Source: Mycolicibacterium peregrinum
GTDB lineage: Bacteria > Actinomycetota > Actinomycetes > Mycobacteriales > Mycobacteriaceae
Length of the DNA stretch: 64,000 nucleotides
NCBI RefSeq assembly: GCF_002102345.1
Contig: NZ_LQPP01000027.1
Location: forward strand, 62,001-126,000
Direction: 5' to 3'
Shown here piece after piece: positions 24,560-32,478 of this stretch. Within the stretch, counting starts at the first letter, position 1, and each line of letters starts with the position of its first letter. Position numbers and translations under genes: made by a program. The notes under the pieces are model-generated. The model searched no databases. It had not been told where the DNA came from and saw only the letters and a program-made list of their open reading frames with translations.

Positions 24560-25827
24560 TGACCGACTTCGAGACGGTGGACTTCTTCACCGACGAGTCA
24601 CTGGTGCCCGACCCGTACCCCTACTTCGACCACCTGCGGTCGAAGTGCCCTGTCACTCAGGCGACCCCATTCAACGTCCTGGCAGTGACAGGCTACGACG
24701 AGGCCCTGGCCGTTTACAAAGACCCGGCGTTCTCCTCCTGTGTGTCGGTCGCGGGCCCGTTCTCGGGGATGCCGTTCGGGCCGGGGGACAGCGACGACGT
24801 CACCGACCTGATCGAGCAGCACCGCGCCGCGGTGCCGATGGCCGAGCACATCACCTCACAGGATCCGCCGGTGCACACCCGCACCCGCGGCCTGATGAAC
24901 AAGCTGATCACGCCGAAGCGCCTCAAGGAGAACGAGGAGTTCATGTGGCGGCTGGCAGATCAGCAGCTCGACACCTTCATCGACAAGGGCGGCTGTGAAT
25001 TCCTGGCTGATTACGCAAAACCGTTCTCGCTGCTGGTGATCGCCGATCTGCTGGGAGTCCCGGCCGACGATCACGAGGAATTCAAGGCGGCGTTCGCACT
25101 GGAGACAGTCGGTGAACTCGGCAAGGAGGCGCCGACGACGCACAACCCCCTGCAGTGGCTCAACGAGAAGTTCTACGCCTACATCGAGGACCGCAGGCGC
25201 ACGCCACGCGACGACGTTCTGACCGGACTGGCACAGGCCAAGTATGAGGACGGTTCTACGCCCGAGATCGAGGACGTGATGAACCTGTCGACGTTCCTGT
25301 TCGCGGCGGGAACGGAGACCACCACCAAGCTGGTGAGCTCGGCGGTGCGGTTCATCGGTGACAACCCGGGATTCGAGAAGCTGCTGCGCGAGGACCGCAG
25401 CAAGATACCGGCCTTCCTCGAGGAGACGCTGCGCCTGGAAAGTCCGGTCAAATCGCACTTCCGGATGGCCGGCAAGACCACCAGCATCGGTGATGTCGAG
25501 GTTCCCGCTGGGACCACCGTCATGGTGCTTCCCGGGGCGTGCAACCGCGACGAACGGAAGTTCCCCGAACCCAACATATTTCAACCCGACCGCGCCAACG
25601 TGCGCGAACAGATCGCGTTCATCCGCGGCGTCCACTCCTGCCCGGGTGCCCCGCTGGCCCGCGCGGAGGGCCGGATATCGCTGCACCGGATCCTCGATCG
25701 GATGGGTGACATCACGATCTCCACCGAGCATCACGGACCGGCGGACAACCGCAACTACACCTACGAACCGACCTTCATCATGCGTGGGCTCAGCACACTG
25801 CACATCACCTTCACACCGCTGCACTGA
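24560..25827 (+). CDS. cytochrome P450
   Basis: 422 residues. I-helix AGTETT (250-255), ExxR at Glu289/Arg292, haem loop FIRGVHSCPG with Cys361. It is a clear paralogue of the P450 at 47684-48967: both begin with a segment ending in YFDHLRSKCPV and share KPFSLLVIAD and the C-terminal HYTYEPTF-like stretch. The start ATG is 2 nt after the stop of the previous P450. The two P450s in one operon could act sequentially or on different positions. Confidence 0.92.
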
Positions 25828-25871
25828 CACTGCGAGCAAGACGCAGACTCGCCAGAGAAAAGGAGCACCAC

Positions 25872-26747
25872 ATGACCGGAAAGCTCGACGGCAAGGTCGC
25901 TTTCATCACCGGTGCCGCCCGCGGGCAGGGCCGAGCTCATGCAATCGCGATGGCCAGAGAAGGTGCCGACATCGTCGCCGTCGACATCTGCCGCGACATC
26001 CCGTCCAATCCGTATCCACTGGCCACTCCCGAGGATCTCGCGGAGACCGAACGGTCGATCAAGGAACTCGGCCGACGTGTCGTCGCGCGGGTTGCCGATG
26101 TCCGCGAGCGCCACGAACTGCGCGACGCGGTCGAGGCGGGTATAGCCGACCTCGGCAAGATCGACATCGTGGTCGCCAATGCCGGCATCCTGCCGATGGC
26201 GATGGGCAACCCCGATCCGATGGGTTTCGTCGATGCCTCCGACGTCGATCTGCTGGGCGTGATGAACACCGTCGCGGTGGCGATACCGCATCTGCCCGAC
26301 GGCGCGTCGATCATCGTCACCGGTTCCACCGCAGGCATGATCCGTGGTACCACCACCAGTCCCGACATGGGCCCGGGTGGCGCTGGTTACGGTTGGAGCA
26401 AGCGGATCGTGATCGAGTACGTCAACGAGATGTGTCTTCACCTGGCGTCGAGGATGATCCGGGTCAACGCGATTCATCCGACCAACTGCAACACCCACCT
26501 GCTGCAGAACGAGGGCATGTACGGGGTGTTCCGTCCCGATCTCAAAGCCGCAGGCAAGACGGCCACCCGCGAAGATGCCGAGCCGTTGTTCAACCTGTTC
26601 CAGGCCATGCCGATCCCGTACATCGAACCGGAGGACATGGCCAATCTCGGGGTGTTCCTCGCCAGCGACGACAGTCGGTACATCACTGGCCAGCACATCC
26701 GCGTCGATGCGGGTTCACTACTCAAGTGGCCCAACGGACCTCAGTAG
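25872..26747 (+). CDS. mycofactocin-type SDR dehydrogenase
   Basis: 291 residues with the signature GKVAFITGAARGQGRAHA (7-24), NAG at 103-105, Ser152, Tyr173 and Lys177. This sequence pattern and an insertion after the second beta strand characterise the carveol-dehydrogenase-like SDRs that keep NAD tightly bound and pass electrons to mycofactocin. The enzyme would oxidise an alcohol produced by the operon's P450s. RBS AAGGAG lies before the ATG. It ends 3 bp before the convergent TetR gene and is the last gene of the motif-B operon. A paralogue is at 30597-31472. Confidence 0.85.
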   Translation: MTGKLDGKVAFITGAARGQGRAHAIAMAREGADIVAVDICRDIPSNPYPLATPEDLAETERSIKELGRRVVARVADVRERHELRDAVEAGIADLGKIDIVVANAGILPMAMGNPDPMGFVDASDVDLLGVMNTVAVAIPHLPDGASIIVTGSTAGMIRGTTTSPDMGPGGAGYGWSKRIVIEYVNEMCLHLASRMIRVNAIHPTNCNTHLLQNEGMYGVFRPDLKAAGKTATREDAEPLFNLFQAMPIPYIEPEDMANLGVFLASDDSRYITGQHIRVDAGSLLKWPNGPQ

Positions 26748-26750
26748 GCC

Positions 26751-27386
26751 TCACGCCGGGCGGTGCAGGAAGCCATGCAGGAGTGCCTGCACGAGCTCGT
26801 CGACGATCGCCTCCCGCGACGGTGGGCGATCGTCGAAAAAGGTCGAGCGCAACGCCACCATGCCGACGATCAACGCCACTGCGGAATGGGCTCGCAGGTC
26901 GGGCTGCGTCGATCGAAATCCACGCAGTTGCATTCCCTCCGTGCTGATTTGGCCGAGCAAGCCAAGCGCTCTCCTGATGTCGGCGATGCCGGTGTTCTCG
27001 GCGTCTTCCTCGCTGAGCCCGTCCGACGCGACGAGGGTCAACAGCAGGCCTTTGTGCTGCAGCAGCACATCGTAGAGTCGCCCGGCGAACTGCCGGGTCA
27101 GCTCTTCCTCGTCGGTCTCTTCGGGCACCACGGCCTGCCAGGTCTGTCCGAAGTCGTCGACGAAGTCGGTGAAGGGAAGCACCATGGCTTCCCGGAACAG
27201 CCCGGCCTTGGAACCGAAGTGACGAAACAACAGGTATTCACTGACGTCGGCGCCCAAGGCGATCTCACGGGTGGTGGTGCTGCGATAACCCTGGCGCGAG
27301 AACAGGTCGCGCGCCGCGTCGAGCAACAGCCTGCGGGCCTCACCGCGGGGTCGGCGTGTGGTCGCACCCGAACGTCCCTGCGGCAT
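26751..27386 (-). CDS. TetR-family regulator
   Basis: 211 residues. N-terminal HTH with TTTREIALGADVSEYLLFRHF around 38-58, then an all-helical ligand domain that I cannot link to a ligand. It is divergent from the small membrane gene at 27509 and the AveC-like gene. A 36-bp perfect palindrome (27448-27483) lies in the intergenic region, and is the expected operator for both promoters. It may also affect the convergent SDR operon only through read-through. Confidence 0.88.
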   Translation of the reverse strand: MPQGRSGATTRRPRGEARRLLLDAARDLFSRQGYRSTTTREIALGADVSEYLLFRHFGSKAGLFREAMVLPFTDFVDDFGQTWQAVVPEETDEEELTRQFAGRLYDVLLQHKGLLLTLVASDGLSEEDAENTGIADIRRALGLLGQISTEGMQLRGFRSTQPDLRAHSAVALIVGMVALRSTFFDDRPPSREAIVDELVQALLHGFLHRPA

Positions 27387-27447
27387 CGCCGATCTCCTGA
27401 CTGTCCGTACCCGGCCGTCTTCACTTTCAGCCTAGGCGACCTTGACC

Positions 27448-27483
27448 CGCGACTTTTAATAGTGTCCACTATTAAAAGTCGCG
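27448..27483. promoter_or_regulatory. 36-bp perfect palindrome, probable TetR operator
   Basis: Arms of 17 nt around a central TC, ending with GCGAC/GTCGC and with AT-rich TTTTAATAGTG/CACTATTAAAA inside. It lies 62 bp upstream of the TetR start and 26 bp upstream of the GTG at 27509. No copy was seen elsewhere in the window, so it is specific to this gene pair. Confidence 0.7.
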
Positions 27484-27508
27484 AAACTCGTGTCCCCAGG
27501 AGGTGACA

Positions 27509-27646
27509 GTGGGCGCAATCATCATGTTGGGCACCCTGTTTGGCTTGATTGTCCTGATCGTGGGTCTGGTGCTGTACTTCGATCCAGAGGCGCGTAGCAC
27601 GCCGCCGGAGCCTCGGCCCGCATCGGGCTCGGAGGTCGAGGCGTGA
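27509..27646 (+). CDS. small single-pass membrane protein
   Basis: A 45-residue reading frame beginning with GTG, preceded by AGGAGG with a 5-nt spacer. Residues 3-24 form one hydrophobic helix ending in LYFDPEARS; the tail is proline-rich. Its TGA overlaps the GTG of the AveC-like gene (GTGA), a clear sign of translational coupling. It may be an accessory subunit of that membrane protein. No known family is recognised. Confidence 0.6.
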   Translation: MGAIIMLGTLFGLIVLIVGLVLYFDPEARSTPPEPRPASGSEVEA

Positions 27647-28422
27647 ACGTGCAGCTCCTCATCAATGCCGGTGTGGCCTTCGCCTACATCACCGGTCTGG
27701 GTTTTCTTGCCGTGGGCGTCTACCTGAGCGTGCGCCGCGGCCGACTGCACCCGTTGCTGCTGCTGTGCATCTCGGCACTTTCGTTTTCCTGGATCGAGGC
27801 GCCCTACGACTGGGCGATGTACGCCCAGTTCCCGCCGGCGCTCCCGCGGATGCCGTCGTGGTGGCCGCTCGACATGACCTGGGGCGGGCTGCCCTCGGCG
27901 GTACCGGTCGGCTACATGGGGTACTTCGTCCTCCCGGCGATCATCGGTGCGGCGCTGGGGCGGTGGACGAGCCGGAAGTGGAATTGGCGACGTCCGCAGA
28001 CACTGCTGCTGGTGGGCTTCGCCGTCGGGTTCTGCTGGGCGCTGTTCTTCAACGCGATCATCGGCGCGCGACTCGGCCTGTTCTACTACGGATATGTGAT
28101 CGAGGGACTGGGCCTGTGGGAGGGGACCAAGCACCAGTACCCGATCTATGACGCCATCGCGATGGGCATACAGATGATGGTGTTCACCTACCTACTGGGC
28201 CGAACCGATCAGCAGGGCCGCAACGTCATCGAGGTATGGGCGGACAAGATCTCGAAGACCCGGGTGCAGTCAGCGGTGGTTTCGGTAATCGCCGTCATCG
28301 TGGTCGGGCACGCGGTTTACGCCTCGGTCTTCACACCGCATCTGGTCACCAAACTGGGCGGGTGGGTGACAGTGGGACCGACCGAGCAGTTGTTCCCGGG
28401 TGTGCCGAATCAGCCGAAATAG
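27643..28422 (+). CDS. multi-spanning membrane protein, AveC-like, short form
   Basis: 259 residues with about six transmembrane helices. Loops such as EAPYDWAMYAQFPP and YIDAIAM-type aromatic segments resemble, in position and composition, the protein at 19813-20943, but it is about 120 residues shorter. Function is unknown. It is coupled to the 45-residue membrane peptide upstream and governed by the promoter containing the 36-bp palindrome. A hairpin (28451-28498) follows and probably ends the transcript. Confidence 0.6.
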   Translation: MNVQLLINAGVAFAYITGLGFLAVGVYLSVRRGRLHPLLLLCISALSFSWIEAPYDWAMYAQFPPALPRMPSWWPLDMTWGGLPSAVPVGYMGYFVLPAIIGAALGRWTSRKWNWRRPQTLLLVGFAVGFCWALFFNAIIGARLGLFYYGYVIEGLGLWEGTKHQYPIYDAIAMGIQMMVFTYLLGRTDQQGRNVIEVWADKISKTRVQSAVVSVIAVIVVGHAVYASVFTPHLVTKLGGWVTVGPTEQLFPGVPNQPK

Positions 28423-28450
28423 CCGGCCCACGGTGGGCCTGGCGGGCGAC

Positions 28451-28498
28451 TGTCACGCTGGAGTGGCGGTCGAGATCGAAAGCCACTCCAGCGTGACA
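28451..28498. terminator. perfect hairpin, second copy of repeated element
   Basis: 17-nt arms TGTCACGCTGGAGTGGC and its exact complement around a 14-nt loop, located between convergent genes (AveC-like on plus, hemophore-like on minus). The same core and loop design occurs at 11298-11359. There is no U-tract, so it is either a factor-independent terminator of the mycobacterial type or a repeated element. Confidence 0.6.
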
Positions 28499-28510
28499 AC
28501 GCGCGAGAGA

Positions 28511-28846
28511 TCAGTATTTGTTGCAGCTGCCCGCGATCGAGTTGATCGGCCCGAAGTACTCCTGAGCGGCCGGGCTGGCCTGCAGCTGGGCCACCGTCTG
28601 CTGGCGCTGGGCCGGGCCCGACGCCAGGAAGTTGCGCAACGCACCCTGCGCGAACGGGGACGCGTTGAACTGCTGTGCCAGATCCGGACGCTGCGCGTTG
28701 AGTGCGGCCATGACCTGCTCGTAGCTACATGTCGTGTTGACCACGCCGCTGAAATCGGGCTGGGCGGATGCCACTCCCGTCACCAGCGGAACGGACAGGG
28801 CCAGACCGCCGAGAGCGGCCGCGATGTACTTGAAAGACTTGCTCAC
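28511..28846 (-). CDS. secreted hemophore-like protein (Rv0203 type)
   Basis: 111 residues from a GTG at 28846: signal peptide with a hydrophobic core (YIAAALGGLALSVPLVTG) and cleavage after ASA. The mature part has two cysteines (in NTTCSYEQ and AGSCNKY) and the helical pattern MAALNAQRPDLAQQF...LRNFLASGPAQR found in mycobacterial hemophore-related proteins. Those bind haem outside the cell, though many members are untested. A longer start at 28942 would place extra charged residues before the signal peptide and is rejected. The gene is monocistronic. Confidence 0.75.
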   Translation of the reverse strand: MSKSFKYIAAALGGLALSVPLVTGVASAQPDFSGVVNTTCSYEQVMAALNAQRPDLAQQFNASPFAQGALRNFLASGPAQRQQTVAQLQASPAAQEYFGPINSIAGSCNKY

Positions 28847-28882
28847 CTGCTGGAACCCCCATGTTGTTCGCCCAAGAAGGCG

Positions 28883-28947
28883 ACGCCTTGTACGTTTGCC
28901 GGACCCGACCTCATTCGAGGCTAACAGGCGGCAGACGTACAAGGCGT
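28883..28947. terminator. imperfect long-arm hairpin downstream of the P450 operon
   Basis: 18-nt arms (28883-28900 and 28930-28947) pair with one G-T mismatch around a 29-nt loop that itself holds an ACCTC/GAGG stem. It stands between the stop of the P450 gene (28974, minus) and the hemophore start, where a terminator for the minus-strand operon is expected. Confidence 0.5.
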
Positions 28948-28973
28948 TCTAGCGAAACCGCTTCGGGTCCGCA

Positions 28974-30335
28974 TCAGTCGATGACGGCGGCTTCCTTGCG
29001 TTCGGTGATCGGCCGGGCCAGCTCCTGCTCATTGCAGATGCGCTGCAGCTTCTCCAGGGTCTCGTCCAGGCCGGGACCCAGCTTCTTGCCCGGGGTGAAG
29101 CGCGCCGGCAGATTTCGCATGCCCTGAATGACGCCGATCGTGTCGTAGTGCACGGTGCCCTCGGCATCGCACACATAGTCCGGCATCCGGTCCAGGACCG
29201 CAGTGAGCATCGACTTGAACACCGTGCGCGCCACGTTCGAACCCACGCAGCGGTGCACTCCGATGCCGAAGCTGAAGTGCCGGTTGCCCTTCCGATCCAG
29301 GACGATCTCGTTGGGCTTGTCGAACACCGACGGGTCGCGGTTGGCCATCGCCCAGGACAGCCACAGTCGCTCGTACTGCTTGAACTGCTGACCCTCGACC
29401 TCGACGTCCTCGGAGAACGTCCGGCCGTCACCGGGCGCCGGCGTGAAGAAGCGCAGGAACTCTTCGGTGGCCGGGTCGAGGAGGGTGGCACGCTCGTCGC
29501 TCAGCCGAGTGCGTTCATCGGGGTGCTCGCCCAGCCATTCCAACGCATGCGCGGTGAGTGCGGTGGTGGTGTCGAATCCGCCGCCGATGACCAGCCCGAG
29601 GTTGCCGAGGATCTCCATGTCCGGTGCCGGTTCACCATCGATGCGTAGCTGCAGCATCGCGTTGACCAGCCCGGGCCGCGGCGTCTCCCGGATCTCCATC
29701 ATGTTGTTGATGATGTCGATACCCATCTCGCGGTGCTGCTCGTTGATCTTCTCGCGATCGGGGGAGTGTTCGGGCGTGTACACCGACGCATGGGTGGGCT
29801 CGCTGTAGACGTTCCACTTCTTGAGCTCGATGCCCATCATGGCCAGGGTGAACACCGCGGGAACCACGTTGGCCAGATGCTCGACGAAGTCGATCTCGCC
29901 GGACTCGATGTGCTCGTCGAGTGCGGCGCGGGTGATCTCGTCGACGAACGGCACCCACCGCTTGATGGCGGCGGGGGACAGGTACGGGTTCAGTGCACCG
30001 CGGTAGGCGCTGTGCTCCGGCTCGTCCATCTCCAGGATGCCGCCCCGCACGACCGTGGCCCGGCTGGCCTTGGGGATCGTGATGCCCTGATAGGGCGTCT
30101 CCCCGCTGATGTCGTGGTGATTCGAGACGACCGGGCACCGGGCGAGCTCGAAGACATGCTTGCTGTCGGCGGCCACCCAATGCCCGTTGTAGGCATCGGT
30201 CCACGCCATGGGGCAGCGGGACTGCATCTCCTCGGTGATCTTCTCGAACTGCAACCGGTACTCCGGCGTGTGCCGGTCGAAGTGGTAGTTGTTCTTCTTA
30301 CGGTCGTCGTCGGTCGCGACATCGTCGATGCTCAC
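28974..30335 (-). CDS. cytochrome P450
   Basis: 453 residues from GTG 30335 (GGGAG upstream). I-helix GGGFDTT (251-257), ExxR at Glu292/Arg295, haem loop FSFGIGVHRCVG with Cys363. It differs from the other three P450s of the window in sequence and length. It is preceded by a dedicated ferredoxin gene and two SDR genes in one minus-strand operon, so ferredoxin and P450 probably form one redox pair, and the SDRs act on its product. A TTG at 30371 is an alternative start overlapping the ferredoxin stop but has no ribosome site. Confidence 0.92.
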   Translation of the reverse strand: MSIDDVATDDDRKKNNYHFDRHTPEYRLQFEKITEEMQSRCPMAWTDAYNGHWVAADSKHVFELARCPVVSNHHDISGETPYQGITIPKASRATVVRGGILEMDEPEHSAYRGALNPYLSPAAIKRWVPFVDEITRAALDEHIESGEIDFVEHLANVVPAVFTLAMMGIELKKWNVYSEPTHASVYTPEHSPDREKINEQHREMGIDIINNMMEIRETPRPGLVNAMLQLRIDGEPAPDMEILGNLGLVIGGGFDTTTALTAHALEWLGEHPDERTRLSDERATLLDPATEEFLRFFTPAPGDGRTFSEDVEVEGQQFKQYERLWLSWAMANRDPSVFDKPNEIVLDRKGNRHFSFGIGVHRCVGSNVARTVFKSMLTAVLDRMPDYVCDAEGTVHYDTIGVIQGMRNLPARFTPGKKLGPGLDETLEKLQRICNEQELARPITERKEAAVID

Positions 30336-30367
30336 GGCGTTGGCTCCCTTTGGTATTCGAGTCGGCG

Positions 30368-30562
30368 TCAATCTTCGATGACGATGGCTTGCTCAGGGCA
30401 GGAGTGGGCAGCCTCGCGGACCGCGTCCTCCTGATCCGCGGGTACCACGTCAGAAACCGGTGACGCGTGACCGTCGACGTCATCGAGGACGAACGAGTCG
30501 GGCGCGATCATCGAGCACAGGGTGTGGCCCTGGCAGCGACTGGCATCGACCGAAACCTTCAC
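30368..30562 (-). CDS. [3Fe-4S]-type ferredoxin, P450 partner
   Basis: 64 residues, acidic, with Cys10, Cys16 and Cys55 (CQGHTLC and SCPEQAI). The histidine in CQGH is common in ferredoxins linked to mycobacterial P450s. It lies 32 bp upstream of the P450 start in the same operon. No dedicated reductase gene is adjacent; the NuoF-like protein at 3388-4677 is one candidate, an inference only. Confidence 0.92.
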   Translation of the reverse strand: MKVSVDASRCQGHTLCSMIAPDSFVLDDVDGHASPVSDVVPADQEDAVREAAHSCPEQAIVIED

Positions 30563-30596
30563 TACGACAACTCCTTTCGAAACATTTGGTACCGCA

Positions 30597-31472
30597 TCAC
30601 ACGTGGTAGTCGTACCACTTGAGGTAGCCGCCGGCGTCGACCCGCAGTTGCATGCCGGTGACGTACCGCGCCTCGTCGGAGGCCAGCCAGAGCACCGCGT
30701 TGCTGATGTCCTCGGGCTCGATGAAGTTGACCTTCATCGCCTGCTGCACACCGAACACCGGCTCGGCATCGGCGCGGGTGGGGTTCTCCAGGTCCGGCCG
30801 GAACGAGCGGTACATCGGCTCACTCTGCAGCATGTTGGTGTTGCAGTTGGTCGGGTGGATGACGTTGGCGCGGATGCCGCGCACCGCCAGTTCGGTGGCC
30901 AGCGCATGCACGTATTCGGAGATCAACCGCTTGGAGATCATGTAGCCCATGCCGCCCGGATCGGCACCGGGGTTGGGCTTGTTGTGGGCGTCCATCAGCG
31001 CGGCGGCAGACGCGGTCGCGATGATCGAAGCACCTTCTTTGAGGTGCGGTAGCGCGACCTGGATGGCGTTGATGGTGCCGACGAAGTTGGTGTTGATGCC
31101 GTCGGTCCACGCCTGCATCGCAGGCTGCCCCTTCATCGCGGCGATCCCGGCCTGCGCGACGACGATGTCGACCTTGCCGAACTCCGCGAGTCCGGACTCC
31201 AGCGCGCTGCGCAGTTCGGCCTCGTTGCGGACATCGGCCTGCGCGGTGACGATGCGTCGGCCGGTCTTCTCGACGTAGTTCTTGGTCTCTTCGAGGTCTT
31301 CGGCCGTAGCCATCGCATAGCCGACGGTGTCGTAGTTCTTACAGATGTCGACCGCGATGATGTCGGCGCCCTCTTCGGCCAGCCGGATCGCGTGACTGCG
31401 GCCCTGGCCGCGTGCCGCGCCGGTGATGAACGCGACTTTCCCGGCAACCCTGCCTTCTCCGCTGTTTCCCAC
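30597..31472 (-). CDS. mycofactocin-type SDR dehydrogenase
   Basis: 291 residues with GKVAFITGAARGQGRSHA (11-28), Ser155 and Tyr177/Lys181 of the active site. The motif and the long segment between beta 2 and alpha 3 place it with the carveol-dehydrogenase-like SDRs that transfer electrons to mycofactocin. Close relative of the SDR at 25872-26747. It probably oxidises an alcohol made by the P450 of this operon. The start is GTG. No mycofactocin biosynthesis genes are seen in the window, so the cofactor must be made elsewhere in the genome. Confidence 0.85.
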   Translation of the reverse strand: MGNSGEGRVAGKVAFITGAARGQGRSHAIRLAEEGADIIAVDICKNYDTVGYAMATAEDLEETKNYVEKTGRRIVTAQADVRNEAELRSALESGLAEFGKVDIVVAQAGIAAMKGQPAMQAWTDGINTNFVGTINAIQVALPHLKEGASIIATASAAALMDAHNKPNPGADPGGMGYMISKRLISEYVHALATELAVRGIRANVIHPTNCNTNMLQSEPMYRSFRPDLENPTRADAEPVFGVQQAMKVNFIEPEDISNAVLWLASDEARYVTGMQLRVDAGGYLKWYDYHV

Positions 31473-31513
31473 AATTGTCCTTTCGCTGATGATGTTTCGG
31501 GTGCGCCTGCGCG

Positions 31514-32215
31514 TCAGGTGTTACGGCCGCCGTTGACGCCGAGGATCTGGCCGGTGATGTAGCCCGCCTCGTCGGAGACGAAAAAGGCGCAGGCGGCGGC
31601 GATGTCCTCCGGCTTGCCCATCCGGCGCACCGGCGTCTGCGCGATCTGCTTGTCGGTGTCGCCGAGGAAGCCCTTACCTTCGGCCTTGCGCAGCATCGGG
31701 GTGTCGATGAAGCCCGGCGGCACGGCATTCACGGTGATGCCGTTGGGGCCGAGTTCCAGCGCCAGGCTCTTGGTCAGGCCGTTCACCGCGGACTTCGCCG
31801 CGACATAGGGCGACATGAAGGGCTGGCCGGAATGCGTGCTCGATGAAGAGATGTTGACGATGCGACCCCAGCCGGCCTCGAGCATGTCGGGCAATACCGC
31901 CTGGATGCAGTGGAAGACGCCATTGAGATTGACGTCGATGATCTGCTGCCACTTCTCGAACGAGACGTCGCTGAAACGCTTGAAGCAGTCCAGGCCCGCC
32001 GCGTTGACCAACACCGAGATCGGACCGAGTTGGGCGCGAATGGCGTTGAGCGCGGTGTCGACGGCGGCGCGATCGGTCACGTCGGCGACATGGGCGAACT
32101 CGTCATCCGAGGGCTGTAGATCGAGAACCGCGACATTGAGGCCGTCGGCGCGCAACCGGGCGGCGATGGCCGCTCCGATACCGGAACCTCCTCCAGTGAC
32201 AACGGCATTCTTCAT
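31514..32215 (-). CDS. short-chain dehydrogenase/reductase, FabG-like
   Basis: 233 residues with GGGSGIG (8-14), NAAG near 71-74, Ser123-125 and YVAAK (Tyr137, Lys141), ending in the SDR signature ILGVNGGRNT. Classical SDR with NAD(P). It begins the operon SDR-mycofactocin SDR-ferredoxin-P450 on the minus strand and is divergent from the aldehyde dehydrogenase at 32479. Motif-A sites lie in the 263-bp region between them. A role in oxidising a secondary alcohol or 3-hydroxyacyl intermediate is inferred. Confidence 0.88.
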   Translation of the reverse strand: MKNAVVTGGGSGIGAAIAARLRADGLNVAVLDLQPSDDEFAHVADVTDRAAVDTALNAIRAQLGPISVLVNAAGLDCFKRFSDVSFEKWQQIIDVNLNGVFHCIQAVLPDMLEAGWGRIVNISSSSTHSGQPFMSPYVAAKSAVNGLTKSLALELGPNGITVNAVPPGFIDTPMLRKAEGKGFLGDTDKQIAQTPVRRMGKPEDIAAACAFFVSDEAGYITGQILGVNGGRNT

Positions 32216-32281
32216 GACAGTTCTCCGGTCGCCGGGCGGGGCCGGACTTTCTCAGGGGTCAAGAATCATCCTTCCGATTAT

Positions 32282-32296
32282 GAGAACCGTACTCTC
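32282..32296. promoter_or_regulatory. motif-A inverted repeat near the SDR start
   Basis: GAGAAC-CGT-ACTCTC, spacing 3, located 67 bp upstream of the ATG at 32215 (minus). Confidence 0.5.
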
Positions 32297-32401
32297 GGAC
32301 TGGTGTTCCCCGCAAGATCCGGGCTCAACGTGCGCGACTCCTGCGTAGATGGTGGATCTGCAGCGAATAGGGCATGACTAGCTGATCTATCTTTCACTTG
32401 A

Positions 32402-32451
32402 GTTCTCATCAAGCGAATGTATGATTCGCCGGTGATGAGAATGCAGTTTCC
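32402..32451. promoter_or_regulatory. tandem motif-A half-sites near the aldehyde dehydrogenase start
   Basis: GTTCTC at 32402 is followed by ATTCGC-N7-GAGAAT (32424-32442), which has one mismatch from motif A, then GTTTCC after 3 nt. The array ends 27 bp before the ATG at 32479. GCGAAT-N5-ATTCGC also forms a small palindrome here. Confidence 0.45.
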
Positions 32452-32478
32452 ATCACAGTAGGGAACCGCCTGAGGAGG

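Noticed and set aside
30578..30592. ACATTTGGTACC as a sixth motif-B copy
   Set aside because: Left half GAACA is missing at the right distance.
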